A stretch of 59,911 nucleotides of DNA from the NCBI GenBank assembly GCA_937927775.1, contig CALBEF010000090.1:1-59911 (forward strand), read 5' to 3'. The notes beneath the pieces are model-generated. The model saw only the letters and a list, made by a program, of their open reading frames with translations. It was not told where the DNA came from and ran no database searches. Within the stretch, counting starts at the first letter, position 1, and every line of letters starts with the position of its first letter. The stretch is from an uncultured Anaerolineae bacterium (lineage in GTDB: Bacteria > Chloroflexota > Anaerolineae > J036 > Brachytrichaceae). The translations under genes were made by a program, and so were the position numbers. This document shows positions 31,596 to 40,118 of this stretch, one piece after another.

Positions 31596-33263
31596 TCAGT
31601 AAGGGTCAGCGGGCGGAGTCGGCAACCGCAGCGTGACCGTAGCGCCGCGCCCGGGCGCAGACTCAACAGTAACCTGGCCGCCAAACAGCCGGGCGCGTTC
31701 CTGCATGCTGACTACGCCGAAGCTCCCATCGCGCAGCATATCGTTCGCATCGAGCGCCTGGAAGCCTGGCCCGTCGTCTTGCACGATGGCCTGCATCTCG
31801 CGTTCGTCGAAGATCAACGTCACATCGACGCGGGTGGCAGCCGGCGCGTGGTGGCGGATGTTGGCCAGCGCAGCCTGAATGATGCGGAATGCCGTTACTT
31901 CAAGGTCTGTGGGCAGGCGCCGTTCACGCCCGACGATTTCGCAACGCACCGCGCAATCGGGCATGTGGCGGGCCAGGTCGTCGCTGATGAAAGTCATGGC
32001 TGCCGACAGGCCGAGGTCCTCCAGCACCAACGGTCGCAGCTCATTGCTGATGCGCCGGAGCTTGACTACCATGTCCTTCGACAGAGCCTGCAGTTCGTCG
32101 AGCCGGCGGCGCGCAACAGCCGGGTCGCGGTCGATCGCGCTGCGGCAAAGCTCGACACGCTGGACGAGCGCAACCAGTTCCTGCATGGTTTCATCGTGCA
32201 ACGCGCGCGACAGGCGCCGGCGCTCTTCTTCCTGCCCCCTGACCACCTGGCTGGCGTATTGCTCGAGCATCGCCTGCTGCTCCTGCAGGCGGCGATCGAG
32301 GGCCTTGCGCTCGCTGATATCGTGCGCGATCATGGAGATGCCGGTGATTGCGCCGGCAGAATCCCGAATCGGCGAAGCCGTGATCGCCACATCCACCACG
32401 GCGCCGTTCTTGCGCAACGCCTCCGTCTCCAGACGCCGGATTGGCCAGCCGCCCTGCAATCGCGTCAGGTTTTGCCGGACTTCCGCTTCTCGACAGGCCG
32501 GCGAGAGTATGTAGATCGAACGCCCCTCAATTTCCGCGGCCGAATAGCCATAGATTGACTCCGCCCCTGGATTCCAACTGCGGATGAGGCCGTCTGGCGA
32601 GAGCGCGATGATAGCGTTCCCGGACGCGTTGACCACATCCGCGAACTGCCGCAATTTTTGCTCAACGGCTTTTTGCTCCGAAATGTCCTCGGCAAAACTC
32701 TCGATGTACAGCAGTGTGCCGTCGGCATCGCGCGCCGCGCGCATATTGAGGCGCGCGTCGATCCACCGGCCATCCCTGCGACGATAGCGCCGTTCGCAAC
32801 GAATGGCGTCTGCGCCGGGTTCGAGCAGCAGACGAATCGCGCGCCGCAACTCGGCTGCTTCGTGGCCATCAGGCGAATTCAGGTCGCTCAGCAAATCGGC
32901 GGCTGAAGCATGTCCAAGCATCGACGCGAAGGCCGGATTGGCATCCAGGTATTGCCCATCTGCCGTCGCCTGGAAGATGCCGACCGGCGCGCCGGCAAAC
33001 ATGCTGCGGAACTTTCGCTCGGCTTGTTGAAGCGCCATGGCAGCGCGGGCGGCCTTTTGCTCTGAGGAAAGCCGCTCAGCAGCAAGGATCGCAGCCATGA
33101 CCAGCACAAAGGCAAGCCCTTTCACAGACTGGAGGCCGGTCAGTGTGTCCGAGTCAGTGACCACGAGCGCCAGAAGGCGGTCTGAGAAAACAATCCACAG
33201 GCCGGCGATGATGGTGTAGAGCACGACGACGCGAACTGCTGGATGTCGGACAAGACTTTGCAT
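31596..33263 (-). CDS. membrane PAS sensor histidine kinase (NarL-type partner)
   Basis: 555 aa. Two N-terminal helices (residues about 10-60) are followed by two PAS domains (about 85-210 with a PAC segment, and 215-335). A HisKA_3 dimerisation helix follows, with the phospho-His in RALHDETMQEL, and then a HATPase domain (LANIRHHA, QDDGPGFQ, SFGVVSMQERARLFGG). The signal is unknown; PAS domains may sense redox, light or ligands. The regulator gene ends 6 nt upstream, so the two form one operon and a cognate pair. Confidence 0.93.
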   Translation of the reverse strand: MQSLVRHPAVRVVVLYTIIAGLWIVFSDRLLALVVTDSDTLTGLQSVKGLAFVLVMAAILAAERLSSEQKAARAAMALQQAERKFRSMFAGAPVGIFQATADGQYLDANPAFASMLGHASAADLLSDLNSPDGHEAAELRRAIRLLLEPGADAIRCERRYRRRDGRWIDARLNMRAARDADGTLLYIESFAEDISEQKAVEQKLRQFADVVNASGNAIIALSPDGLIRSWNPGAESIYGYSAAEIEGRSIYILSPACREAEVRQNLTRLQGGWPIRRLETEALRKNGAVVDVAITASPIRDSAGAITGISMIAHDISERKALDRRLQEQQAMLEQYASQVVRGQEEERRRLSRALHDETMQELVALVQRVELCRSAIDRDPAVARRRLDELQALSKDMVVKLRRISNELRPLVLEDLGLSAAMTFISDDLARHMPDCAVRCEIVGRERRLPTDLEVTAFRIIQAALANIRHHAPAATRVDVTLIFDEREMQAIVQDDGPGFQALDANDMLRDGSFGVVSMQERARLFGGQVTVESAPGRGATVTLRLPTPPADPY

Positions 33264-33269
33264 CTGCGC

Positions 33270-33923
33270 TCACTTTTCCAGGGCAATCCACCCCTGACGA
33301 ATAGCGTAAGCCACAGCTTCAGTGCGGTCTCCGACCCCCAACTTGCCAAAGATATTACGCAGATGCACCTGGACGGTATTGGTGGAGATGCCCAGCGCCT
33401 CGCCGATTTCCTTGTTGCTCCTGCCGCGAGCCACAGAGCGAAGCACATCGAGTTCGCGCTCGGTCAGCCCCTCCGGCATGGCGCCGGCGCGATAGGTGCG
33501 CATGTGAGCCAGCCGGCTGATCACCTTGCCGCTAATCTGCGGATCGAGAACCATCTCGCCCTTGAAGGCCGAGCGGATCGCGTCGGCCAGACTCGCGCCG
33601 CTGGTCGTTTTGAGCAGGTATCCATTCGCGCCGGCATCCAACAGGGGGAACACATAGCGATCATCGTCGTATGCCGACAGCACCACAACCCGAATCAAGG
33701 GATATCTGGAGCGAATCAGTTTGGTGGCCTCGATGCCGTTGATTCCGGGGAGATGAACGTCCATTACCACCACATCGGGGCGCAACTCCTCGCATAACTG
33801 CACGGCAGCTTCTCCGGTGGCCGCTTCTGCCACGACACTCAGATCGTCTGATTGTTCCAGCAGTTGGCGCGTGCCTTCGCGGACAATCTTGTGATCGTCA
33901 GCCAGCAGAATGCGAATCGACAT
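33270..33923 (-). CDS. NarL/LuxR-family response regulator
   Basis: 217 aa from ATG 33923 (MSIRILLADDHK). The receiver domain has the acidic pair in LADDHK, the phosphorylated Asp in VVMDVHLPG, and the conserved Lys in GYLLKTTSG. The C-terminal LuxR helix-turn-helix is LTERELDVLRSVARGRSNKEI with NTVQVHLRNIFGKLGV. Partner of the downstream PAS kinase. Confidence 0.94.
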   Translation of the reverse strand: MSIRILLADDHKIVREGTRQLLEQSDDLSVVAEAATGEAAVQLCEELRPDVVVMDVHLPGINGIEATKLIRSRYPLIRVVVLSAYDDDRYVFPLLDAGANGYLLKTTSGASLADAIRSAFKGEMVLDPQISGKVISRLAHMRTYRAGAMPEGLTERELDVLRSVARGRSNKEIGEALGISTNTVQVHLRNIFGKLGVGDRTEAVAYAIRQGWIALEK

Positions 33924-34080
33924 GACAGGTCCCCGCAACACTATTTTAACCCAATGGCGATTTGGTCACATCAGATACCTGATTTCAGGTATGCCGGAAT
34001 ACCTGAAGCGGGTGATGCGCAACCAGCATCAGCATATATCCTGAAGACGCGGCAGGCACACACTGTAACACCACTATCAA

Positions 34081-34230
34081 CATCGAACTACCGTCGAGCA
34101 CATGGCTGACTCATCGAGCGCATCACAGTCCCATCGGGCACGTCGAAGTATCGTCGAGCGCACTGCAGTCACATCATGTCCGCTGAAGCCTCATCGAACA
34201 CGTTGCCGTTGCATCGTCATCCGGGTGCCA
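34081..34230. repeat. degenerate 20-bp periodic repeat in a gene-free region
   Basis: From about 34091 the sequence runs in 20-bp units, each opening with an NYRTCGAGCR-like decamer (TCATCGAGCG, CCATCGGGCA, TCGTCGAGCG, TCATCGAACA), and in several units a CAYNNCAGTC-like decamer follows. About seven units can be counted to 34230. No open frame of note and no known element coincide. It occupies the middle of the 33924-34305 gap. Confidence 0.7.
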
Positions 34231-34261
34231 GGGAATTTATAGGTTGATCGTAATAGCCGCA

Positions 34262-34309
34262 GCAGGCGCCTCCTCTTAGCCGCTTCAAGATGCCCGAGGA
34301 GGCGCTTGC
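34262..34309 (+). promoter_or_regulatory. hairpin sequestering the BON gene ribosome binding site
   Basis: GCAGGCGCCTCCTC (34262-34275) pairs with GAGGAGGCGCTTGC (34296-34309) over 14 positions, with one G-U pair and a 20-nt loop. The 3' arm contains GAGGAGG (34296-34302), a perfect anti-16S sequence, 3 nt before an in-frame TTG codon at 34306 that lies inside the stem. The arrangement would hide the ribosome binding site and start when folded. Confidence 0.55.
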
Positions 34310-34989
34310 GTTTCCTGACACAGGCTGTTCACTGCATGAATACCGATGCCAATCTTTGCCATAAGATTGCAGACGAGTTCAACTGGAACCGCATGGCTCG
34401 GAACGCTTCGATTCGCGTCGATATTCGGGACGGGGTCATGATCCTCGCAGGATGGGCTGCAAGCTATGCCCAGAAGCAAGCCATTGGGGAGATTGCAGAG
34501 AGGATCAGCGGCGTCAAGTGCGTGATCAATCAAATGCAGGTCTCCCTGGCTGGCCCGTCCGGCATATCCGACGAAACACTGGCCCAGGTGGTGCGGTTTG
34601 CGCTCGATCATGCGGCATTGCTTGCGCCCGGCAGCCTGGATGTAACCGTCGAAGATGGCGTAGTTGCGCTGTCCGGCGAGTTGACCTGGGATTACCAGCG
34701 CCGGGAGGCCCTGCGCACCGCCGGCGCGCAACGGGGCGTGCGCGAGGTTCTGGATCGCATCTCGCTGGCGATGCCGGCCGCCGGCCTCGTTGATTCTGAA
34801 GCCATCGTCAACGCCCTGCGCCGAAACGCCATGTTCGACGCTGAATGGATCACCGTGGAAGTCTACAAAAGGTGCGTTATCCTGCGCGGCAGCGCGCGTT
34901 CCTGGTTCGAGCGCAAATGGGCCGAGCGCATCGCCCGGTGCGCGCAAGGCACATCTGAGGTCATCAACCATCTGTCTGTTGCCGGTTGA
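34306..34989 (+). CDS. triple BON-domain protein
   Basis: 227 aa from TTG 34306, or 217 aa from ATG 34336. The TTG has the strong GAGGAGG upstream and the ATG does not. Three BON domains can be seen, each with the pattern I-x-V-x-V-x-x-G-x-V-x-L-x-G: IRVDIRDGVMILAGWA, LDVTVEDGVVALSGEL and ITVEVYKRCVILRGSA. BON domains bind phospholipid or other ligands and occur in osmotic-stress proteins. No signal peptide or transmembrane helix is present, so it should be cytoplasmic. A small coiled-coil gene follows 15 nt later. Confidence 0.8.
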   Translation: MRFLTQAVHCMNTDANLCHKIADEFNWNRMARNASIRVDIRDGVMILAGWAASYAQKQAIGEIAERISGVKCVINQMQVSLAGPSGISDETLAQVVRFALDHAALLAPGSLDVTVEDGVVALSGELTWDYQRREALRTAGAQRGVREVLDRISLAMPAAGLVDSEAIVNALRRNAMFDAEWITVEVYKRCVILRGSARSWFERKWAERIARCAQGTSEVINHLSVAG

Positions 34990-35004
34990 CGGCAGAGGGA
35001 TAGC

Positions 35005-35544
35005 ATGAACAACACTACGCGCGTCGAGGTCGATCAATACCAGCAATGGTTTCAGAATGCCGTCCTGAGCCAGGAGCGCAGCCTGGCGATATCCGGCGAC
35101 ATCGAGGATCGCCTGGACTTGCTGCGCCAGCGGATGAAAACTCAGATACAAGAGTGGCAGGCGGAGCTTGTCGCACTTCAAACACAGGTTGCCGCCAAAT
35201 CGCCCGACGCCTATCAACGATTGAACCGGCTGCGCATGGACACGCACGGCCGGCTGTTGAGTTGGAAACTCGAAGCGGAGATTCTGCAAGGCCAGGCTGC
35301 CCGGTTGACCGGCGATGACAGCGCGGCGCTCAAGACCAATATCCTGTCTGTGTGCGCCTCGATCCAGGCCCGGATCGGGCATTGGGAAACTGAGATCATT
35401 CGCGTGAAGCGCGACACCGAGCGCGTGGAGGATGAAGCCATCCGCGAATCCTATCTCGCAGCCATGTGGGTCGCCGCAGACGCGGCTGCCACTTCGCTAT
35501 ATCACCTGTACCGGGACTGGGATGCCGTCGCCGGACGCTGGTAG
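35005..35544 (+). CDS. predicted helical/coiled-coil protein of unknown function
   Basis: 179 aa, rich in Gln, Glu, Arg and Ala with long amphipathic helices: SGDIEDRLDLLRQRMKTQ and WQAELVALQTQVAA, then WETEIIRVKRDTERVEDE. No signal peptide, membrane segment or motif was recognised. It lies 15 nt after the BON gene and before a terminator, so the two probably form one operon and may act together, perhaps under stress. Confidence 0.65.
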   Translation: MNNTTRVEVDQYQQWFQNAVLSQERSLAISGDIEDRLDLLRQRMKTQIQEWQAELVALQTQVAAKSPDAYQRLNRLRMDTHGRLLSWKLEAEILQGQAARLTGDDSAALKTNILSVCASIQARIGHWETEIIRVKRDTERVEDEAIRESYLAAMWVAADAAATSLYHLYRDWDAVAGRW

Positions 35545-35579
35545 CAGTTCGCCCCGGCTCCACTTCAGAGACACAAATG

Positions 35580-35609
35580 CAGCCCGCCATGCGCGGGCTG
35601 TTTGCTTTT
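35580..35609 (+). terminator. terminator after the BON operon
   Basis: CAGCCCGC (35580-35587) and GCGGGCTG (35593-35600) form an 8-bp stem, followed by TTTGCTTTT. Confidence 0.75.
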
Positions 35610-35643
35610 CCGGCTGCGGCGCTGACTGCGCCGGCCGGCCTGA

Positions 35644-35672
35644 TTGACAGAACCCCGCCCAGGTCCTACAAC
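35644..35672 (+). promoter_or_regulatory. consensus promoter, leaderless start of the MFS gene
   Basis: TTGACA (35644-35649), a 17-bp spacer and TACAAC (35667-35672). The ATG at 35680 begins 7 nt after the -10 box. Confidence 0.7.
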
Positions 35673-35679
35673 AGGCGGC

Positions 35680-36948
35680 ATGTCTACTTCAACCAGCCCG
35701 ATCAGGGAAAAGTCTCGCCCTCGTCTGCGCGACTTGCCGCGCAACGTATGGGCCGTCAGCTTCACCAGCTTCTTCATGGACGTGTCCACCGAGATGGTCA
35801 TCAATGTGCTGCCCCTTTTTCTGGCCAATGTGCTGGGTGTGCGCGCCAATGTCATCGGTCTGATCGAGGGCATCGCCGAATCAACGGCCAGCCTGTTGAA
35901 AGTGTTTTCCGGCTGGCTGAGCGACCGGCTGCGCGCGCGCAAGTGGGTGGCTGTGACCGGCTACGCGCTCTCGACGCTATCCAAGCCTTTTTTCTACGTT
36001 GCCGCGAGCTGGGAAGCCGTTGCTGCGGTGCGCTGGGTCGATCGATTTGGCAAGGGCATTCGCACCGCGCCGCGCGACGCTCTGGTGGCGGATTCGGTGG
36101 ACGAGCAACGGCGCGGGTTCGCCTTTGGCTTTCAGCGCGCCGCCGACACCGGCGGCGCGTTGCTCGGCATGCTCATCGCGCTGGGCGTGGTGTGGTTCCT
36201 GCAACAGGCCGGCGCGACACTGAGCGCAGACACCTTCCGCGCGCTGGTGCTGGTCAGCCTCATTCCGGCCGTGCTCGCCGTGCTGTCGCTGGCGCTGGGC
36301 GCGCGCGACACGCCGGTGTTGAAGCAGCGCCCCGCGCCGAAGTTTGCCTTCCGCGCGCTCGGCAAGCCGTTCATGACCTTCATGCTCATCACCGCCATCT
36401 TCGACCTGGGCAACTCGTCGGACGCTTTTCTGGTGCTGCGCGCGCAGGAGCGCGGGGTCAGCGTGGCCGGCGTATTGGCGATGCTGGTGATGTTCAACCT
36501 GGTCTACACACTGATGTCCATCCCAGCCGGCTCGCTCTCCGATCGGATTGGCCGGCGCAAGCTGATCATCGGCGGCTGGCTGGTCTATGCCGCCATCTAC
36601 GCCGGCTTTGGGCTGGCCCAGGAAGGCTGGCACATCTGGGCGCTGTATGCAGTCTATGGGCTGTACTACGGGCTGGCTTTCGGAACCGGCAAAGCGCTGA
36701 TCGCCGATCTGGTGCCCGAGGCGTCGCGCGGCACAGCCTATGGCACGCACAATGCCGTGCTGGGCATTCTGGACTTCCCGGCTTCGTTGATTGCCGGCAT
36801 TCTGTGGCATGGCCTCGGCGCGTGGGAGGGCTTTGGACCCTCGGCCCCGTTTCTCTTTGGTAGCCTGATGGCGCTGATTGCGGCCATGCTGATGTGGCGC
36901 TGGCGTCCAACTTCGCCATCGGATCACAGATCGCCACAGACGGTTTAG
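35680..36948 (+). CDS. MFS transporter
   Basis: 422 aa from ATG 35680, fixed by the promoter 7 nt upstream. About 12 hydrophobic helices; FSGWLSDRLRARKWVAVTGY and IPAGSLSDRIGRRKLIIGG are the two loop signatures of the major facilitator superfamily. GIRTAPRDALVADSV and SRGTAYGTHNAVLGILDF match a subfamily common in environmental bacteria, often annotated as drug or metabolite exporters. Substrate unknown. Confidence 0.87.
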   Translation: MSTSTSPIREKSRPRLRDLPRNVWAVSFTSFFMDVSTEMVINVLPLFLANVLGVRANVIGLIEGIAESTASLLKVFSGWLSDRLRARKWVAVTGYALSTLSKPFFYVAASWEAVAAVRWVDRFGKGIRTAPRDALVADSVDEQRRGFAFGFQRAADTGGALLGMLIALGVVWFLQQAGATLSADTFRALVLVSLIPAVLAVLSLALGARDTPVLKQRPAPKFAFRALGKPFMTFMLITAIFDLGNSSDAFLVLRAQERGVSVAGVLAMLVMFNLVYTLMSIPAGSLSDRIGRRKLIIGGWLVYAAIYAGFGLAQEGWHIWALYAVYGLYYGLAFGTGKALIADLVPEASRGTAYGTHNAVLGILDFPASLIAGILWHGLGAWEGFGPSAPFLFGSLMALIAAMLMWRWRPTSPSDHRSPQTV

Positions 36949-36990
36949 AATCCGGGCCGCTCTGTAAATCATCTCAGAACGAGAAACGAC

Positions 36991-38037
36991 ATGACGCCAA
37001 TCAAGACCGCAATTGCCGGCATCGGGCGGGCCGGCTGGGGCATGCACTGCCCCGAACTGGACAAGCGCCGCGACAGGTTTGTGATTGTCGCCGCCTGCGA
37101 CACCCTGCCTGATCGTTGCGCGATGATGCGCGAGCGGTATGGCTGCCGCGCTTACACCGATTTCGACGCCCTGCTCAACGACCCCGACGTGGAGCTGGTC
37201 TCGATCGCCACACCCACCCTGCTGCACGTGCCCCAGGCCGTGCGAGTGTTACAGGCCGGCAAACACGTCTTCCTGGAGAAGCCGATTGCCCTCACCACAA
37301 CCGAGACCGAGACGTTGCGCGAGGCGGCAGCGCGCGCGACCGGCCGGCTGTTCTTCCGCCACAACCGACGCTTCGAGCCGGCTTTCACCCGCATCCGCGA
37401 GATCCTGGCTTCCGGCGTGCTGGGATGGGTGTATGAAATCAAACTGCGCCGCAACGGCTACCAGCGCCGCAGTGACTGGCAGACGCTGCTGGCCTGCGGC
37501 GGGGGGCAATTGAACAACTGGGGGCCACATATCATCGACCACGCGCTGCAATTGCTGGAGTCGCCGGTCGCCGACCTGTGGCGCGACCTGAAGCGCATCG
37601 CTGCCGTCGGCGACGCCGAAGATCATCTCAAGATCGTGCTCACCGGCGCGAATGGCCGCGTGGTCGATCTGGAGATTAGCGGCGGGGCGGCGCTATCCGA
37701 GCCGGAATACGTTGTGCTGGGGGATCGCGGGGCGCTGATCTGCCAGGGCGACACAATCACGCTGAAGCATCTGCCGGCGGACTACGTGTTGCCGGCGGAG
37801 CAAGCGTCGGCAGACACGCCGGGCATGGACTACAGCTTTGGCAAGGGCGGGCCGCTGCCATGGCTCACACAGACGATGCCGGCGCAACCATCAACGCCGT
37901 GCGATATCGACAGCATCTGGGATCACCTGTACGCCGCGCTGCGCGAGGGGGCGCCGTTCCCCATCACGATGGACGAAGCGTTCGCAGTCGTGAAGGTGAT
38001 CGAGGCGACGCGGCAGGGCACGCCGTTCCAACACTAA
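36991..38037 (+). CDS. Gfo/Idh/MocA-family oxidoreductase
   Basis: 348 aa. The NAD(P)-binding Rossmann start is AIAGIGRAGWG, and the family EKPIALTTTE motif with the catalytic Lys is near residue 96. The C-terminal alpha/beta domain contains WGPHIIDHALQLL with the conserved His. Such enzymes oxidise or reduce sugars, inositol or related compounds; the substrate is not clear. TAGAAT at 36946-36951 may be the -10 box. Its 3' end overlaps the convergent glycosyltransferase by 4 nt. Confidence 0.9.
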   Translation: MTPIKTAIAGIGRAGWGMHCPELDKRRDRFVIVAACDTLPDRCAMMRERYGCRAYTDFDALLNDPDVELVSIATPTLLHVPQAVRVLQAGKHVFLEKPIALTTTETETLREAAARATGRLFFRHNRRFEPAFTRIREILASGVLGWVYEIKLRRNGYQRRSDWQTLLACGGGQLNNWGPHIIDHALQLLESPVADLWRDLKRIAAVGDAEDHLKIVLTGANGRVVDLEISGGAALSEPEYVVLGDRGALICQGDTITLKHLPADYVLPAEQASADTPGMDYSFGKGGPLPWLTQTMPAQPSTPCDIDSIWDHLYAALREGAPFPITMDEAFAVVKVIEATRQGTPFQH

Positions 38038-38927
38038 AGCCCGAACACCTCGCGGGCGAGCTTTGGCCCGCCGCGCAGCGCCAGACCCAGCCGAATTACC
38101 CAGTCAAGCAGAAAGAACGTGCCGCGCCGGTAGTGCTTGCGATAGAACAGCCACATGGCGCGGTCGAACTCGAACTGCGCCTTTGGGCTGCGCCGGCTGG
38201 CCGCCCGCTTGACATGATGCACGGTGACACGCGGATAGTACACCACACGGTAAGGCCGGCCATCCGCTGCGCGGCAACGCTTCACGCGCAGGCACCAGTC
38301 CAGGTCTTCGCCGTACATGAAGAACTGCTCGTCGAGCAGGCCGGCCTGCTGCACGGCGTCGGCGCGCAGCATCATGCACGCGCCAACCACTGAATCAACA
38401 TCGGCCTGTTCGTCGATGTCCAGATAGGTCAGGTTGTAGCGGCCAAAGCGCCGGCTGCGCGGGAACAGCTTGCTCAGGCCGGTCAGCCGGTAGAAGGAGA
38501 CTTCGGGCGTGGGAAAACTGCGCCGGCACGCCAGGTCGAGCGCGCCGTCCATCAACAACAGCTTTGGCCCTGCCACGCCCACATCAGGATTGGCGTCGGC
38601 GAAATCAACCAGGCCGCGCAACGCGCCGGGGGGCACAACAGTGTCTGGATTGAGCAGCATCACATAGCGCGCAATCCCATCCTCCGGGTAGCCATAGTGT
38701 CGCAGACCCAGATTGTTGCCGGCGGCGTAGCCATTGTTTTGCGGATTACGGATCAGCGCCACGTCGGGATGCTTTTGGGCCACCATGTCGGCGCTGCCGT
38801 CGGACGAGGCATTGTCCACGACGCACACCGCCCAATCCAGGCCGGCCTGTTCACGCAACGACATGAGGCAGGCGTCGAGCAACTCCCTGGTGTTGTAATT
38901 CAGAATGACGATGGCCAGGTCGCGCAT
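38034..38927 (-). CDS. glycosyltransferase family 2 (rhamnosyltransferase-like)
   Basis: 297 aa from ATG 38927 (MRDLAIVILNYNTRE). GT-A motifs are present: VILNYNTRELL, VVDNASSDGS, LIRNPQNNGYAAGNNLGL, the DxD equivalent MLLNPDTVV, and FMYGEDLDWCLRVKR. It probably transfers a sugar onto a surface polysaccharide. TACAAT at 38934-38939 on this strand lies 6 nt before the ATG, so the 24 extra in-frame codons upstream are rejected. Confidence 0.88.
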   Translation of the reverse strand: MRDLAIVILNYNTRELLDACLMSLREQAGLDWAVCVVDNASSDGSADMVAQKHPDVALIRNPQNNGYAAGNNLGLRHYGYPEDGIARYVMLLNPDTVVPPGALRGLVDFADANPDVGVAGPKLLLMDGALDLACRRSFPTPEVSFYRLTGLSKLFPRSRRFGRYNLTYLDIDEQADVDSVVGACMMLRADAVQQAGLLDEQFFMYGEDLDWCLRVKRCRAADGRPYRVVYYPRVTVHHVKRAASRRSPKAQFEFDRAMWLFYRKHYRRGTFFLLDWVIRLGLALRGGPKLAREVFGL

Positions 38928-38933
38928 AGGGGT

Positions 38934-38939
38934 ATTGTA
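38934..38939 (-). promoter_or_regulatory. -10 box of the GT2 gene, leaderless arrangement
   Basis: TACAAT on the minus strand, 6 nt before ATG 38927. No Shine-Dalgarno sequence. Confidence 0.5.
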
Positions 38940-39057
38940 AAGTGCTGAGTGCTGCGGGGCGAGGGGCGCGGATTGCGTGCTGCATGTGACGTTCGTCACC
39001 CCCTCATCCCCTCGTCGAACAGCGCGGACGGAATCTACAAGCTGCGTCTGGTGGCGG

Positions 39058-39474
39058 TCAGCGCGACCAGTCCAGAATGCGCAGCCCGTCGAAGGCTGTG
39101 TAATCCGAGGTGTTGGCTGTGATCAGCGTGAGGTCATTCACACGGGCAATCGCTGCAATCTGGCCGTCGGCGAAGGGCGCCATCTGGCCCAGAGCGGCCA
39201 GCCGGGCGCGTTCCTGGGCATGCCAGCGCGCGGCATCGCGGCCATACGGCAACAGCGGCATCAGCGCCACCACGCTGTTGAGGTAGTCCTCGATATCGGC
39301 GCGACGTCGCGACGGTGGAAGACGCAGGCAGCCAAACCACAACTCGTGCCAGACAAGGCTCGGCACAGCGACCTCGGCGCGGTGCCGTTGCAGGCGCGAC
39401 ATCACTCTGGCATTGGGCCTGGGGCGAATCGGCTCAGACAGAACATTGGTGTCAAGAAGATACAGAGGAGACAT
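39058..39474 (-). CDS. vapC: VapC-type PIN-domain ribonuclease toxin
   Basis: 138 aa. Acidic active-site residues are Asp8 (YLLDTNVLSEP), Glu44 (WHELWFG) and Asp103 (FADGQIAAIA), with ITANTSDYTAF at the end, the PIN pattern. It should cleave RNA, commonly tRNA in this family, when free of antitoxin. The Phd-type antitoxin gene lies 39 nt upstream on the same strand. Confidence 0.92.
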   Translation of the reverse strand: MSPLYLLDTNVLSEPIRPRPNARVMSRLQRHRAEVAVPSLVWHELWFGCLRLPPSRRRADIEDYLNSVVALMPLLPYGRDAARWHAQERARLAALGQMAPFADGQIAAIARVNDLTLITANTSDYTAFDGLRILDWSR

Positions 39475-39513
39475 GGACGGGGGGTTGGGATGATTGTGGC
39501 GCGCCCAGATGCG

Positions 39514-39789
39514 CTACAGGACAGCGTCCCGGCCCGTTGACCGATCGCGCACGTCGGCGAACACATCCGGTTCGACGCCCTCACGTTCGCCTCGCGCGAT
39601 CTGCTCACGAAATCTGGCCAGCGGGGTCCAGAAGTCGCCGGGCCTGGCGAGTTGCTGATAGTCTCGTATCGACAAGACGACCGCTACGACCTTGCCGCGC
39701 CGAAAGAGGCGCACCGGCTCGCCACGCTCGGCCCGGCGCACGATCTCGGTGAAGCGGTTGCGCGCTTCGGCGATTGAGAACTGCTCCAT
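39514..39789 (-). CDS. Phd/YefM-family antitoxin
   Basis: 91 aa. The N-terminal DNA-binding fold is SIAEARNRFTEIVRRAERGE, then VRLFRRGKVVAVVLSIRDY, typical of Phd/YefM. The C-terminal 40 residues are charged and probably bind the VapC toxin. A strong ribosome binding site (GGAGGTGA) precedes the ATG. An operator-like palindrome lies just upstream. Confidence 0.9.
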   Translation of the reverse strand: MEQFSIAEARNRFTEIVRRAERGEPVRLFRRGKVVAVVLSIRDYQQLARPGDFWTPLARFREQIARGEREGVEPDVFADVRDRSTGRDAVL

Positions 39790-39810
39790 CTGGTCACCTC
39801 CGGCTGAAAG

Positions 39811-39830
39811 ATAGCCATCTGGATGGCTAT
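39811..39830 (-). promoter_or_regulatory. operator palindrome of the phd-vapC operon
   Basis: ATAGCCATC and GATGGCTAT are perfect 9-bp inverted arms with a 2-nt centre, 22 nt before the antitoxin ATG. A GATAAAAT -10-like sequence overlaps its upstream side on the minus strand. Position and symmetry fit autorepression by the Phd/VapC complex. Confidence 0.75.
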
Positions 39831-39993
39831 TTTATCATCTCAATCCATCTCGACGCCGACGTGGCATTGCGTGTCGTATTTGCGCAGCGCCTCGACGGCG
39901 GCCTCGTGAGCGGCGCGCTGAAGGCTGGCAATCTGCCAGGTAGCGTTGGAATTGGACAGGCCGGGAAAGCGTTAAGTCGCCTTGAAGGGGGGA

Positions 39994-40067
39994 TGAGCCG
40001 TGCAGGATTCGAACCTGCGACACAAGGATTAAAAGTCCTCTGCTCTACCAGGCTGAGCTAACGGCCC
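39994..40067 (-). tRNA. tRNA-Lys (anticodon TTT)
   Basis: A 74-nt cloverleaf on the minus strand. The acceptor GGGCCGT pairs with ACGGCTC (one G-U), the D arm is GCTCAGCCTGGTAGAGC, the anticodon loop CTTTTAA, the T arm GCAGG-TTCGAAT-CCTGC, and the discriminator A. CCA is not encoded. ATTATA at 40104-40109, read as TATAAT on this strand, is a likely -10 box. Confidence 0.96.
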
Positions 40068-40118
40068 TTTTGCGGCGCCGGCGGCAACACGCCAGCGGTT
40101 GCGATTATAACGCGGGTT

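Noticed and set aside
34081..34230. Possible CRISPR array upstream of the BON gene
   Set aside because: The 20-bp period is too short and the units too degenerate for repeat-spacer architecture.
39838..39970. Short minus-strand stretch reading like a protein end (KYDTQCHVGVEMD then stop) between tRNA-Lys and the phd operon
   Set aside because: About 43 codons with no start codon, and a stop just upstream. It may be gene debris, but I could not identify a parent gene.
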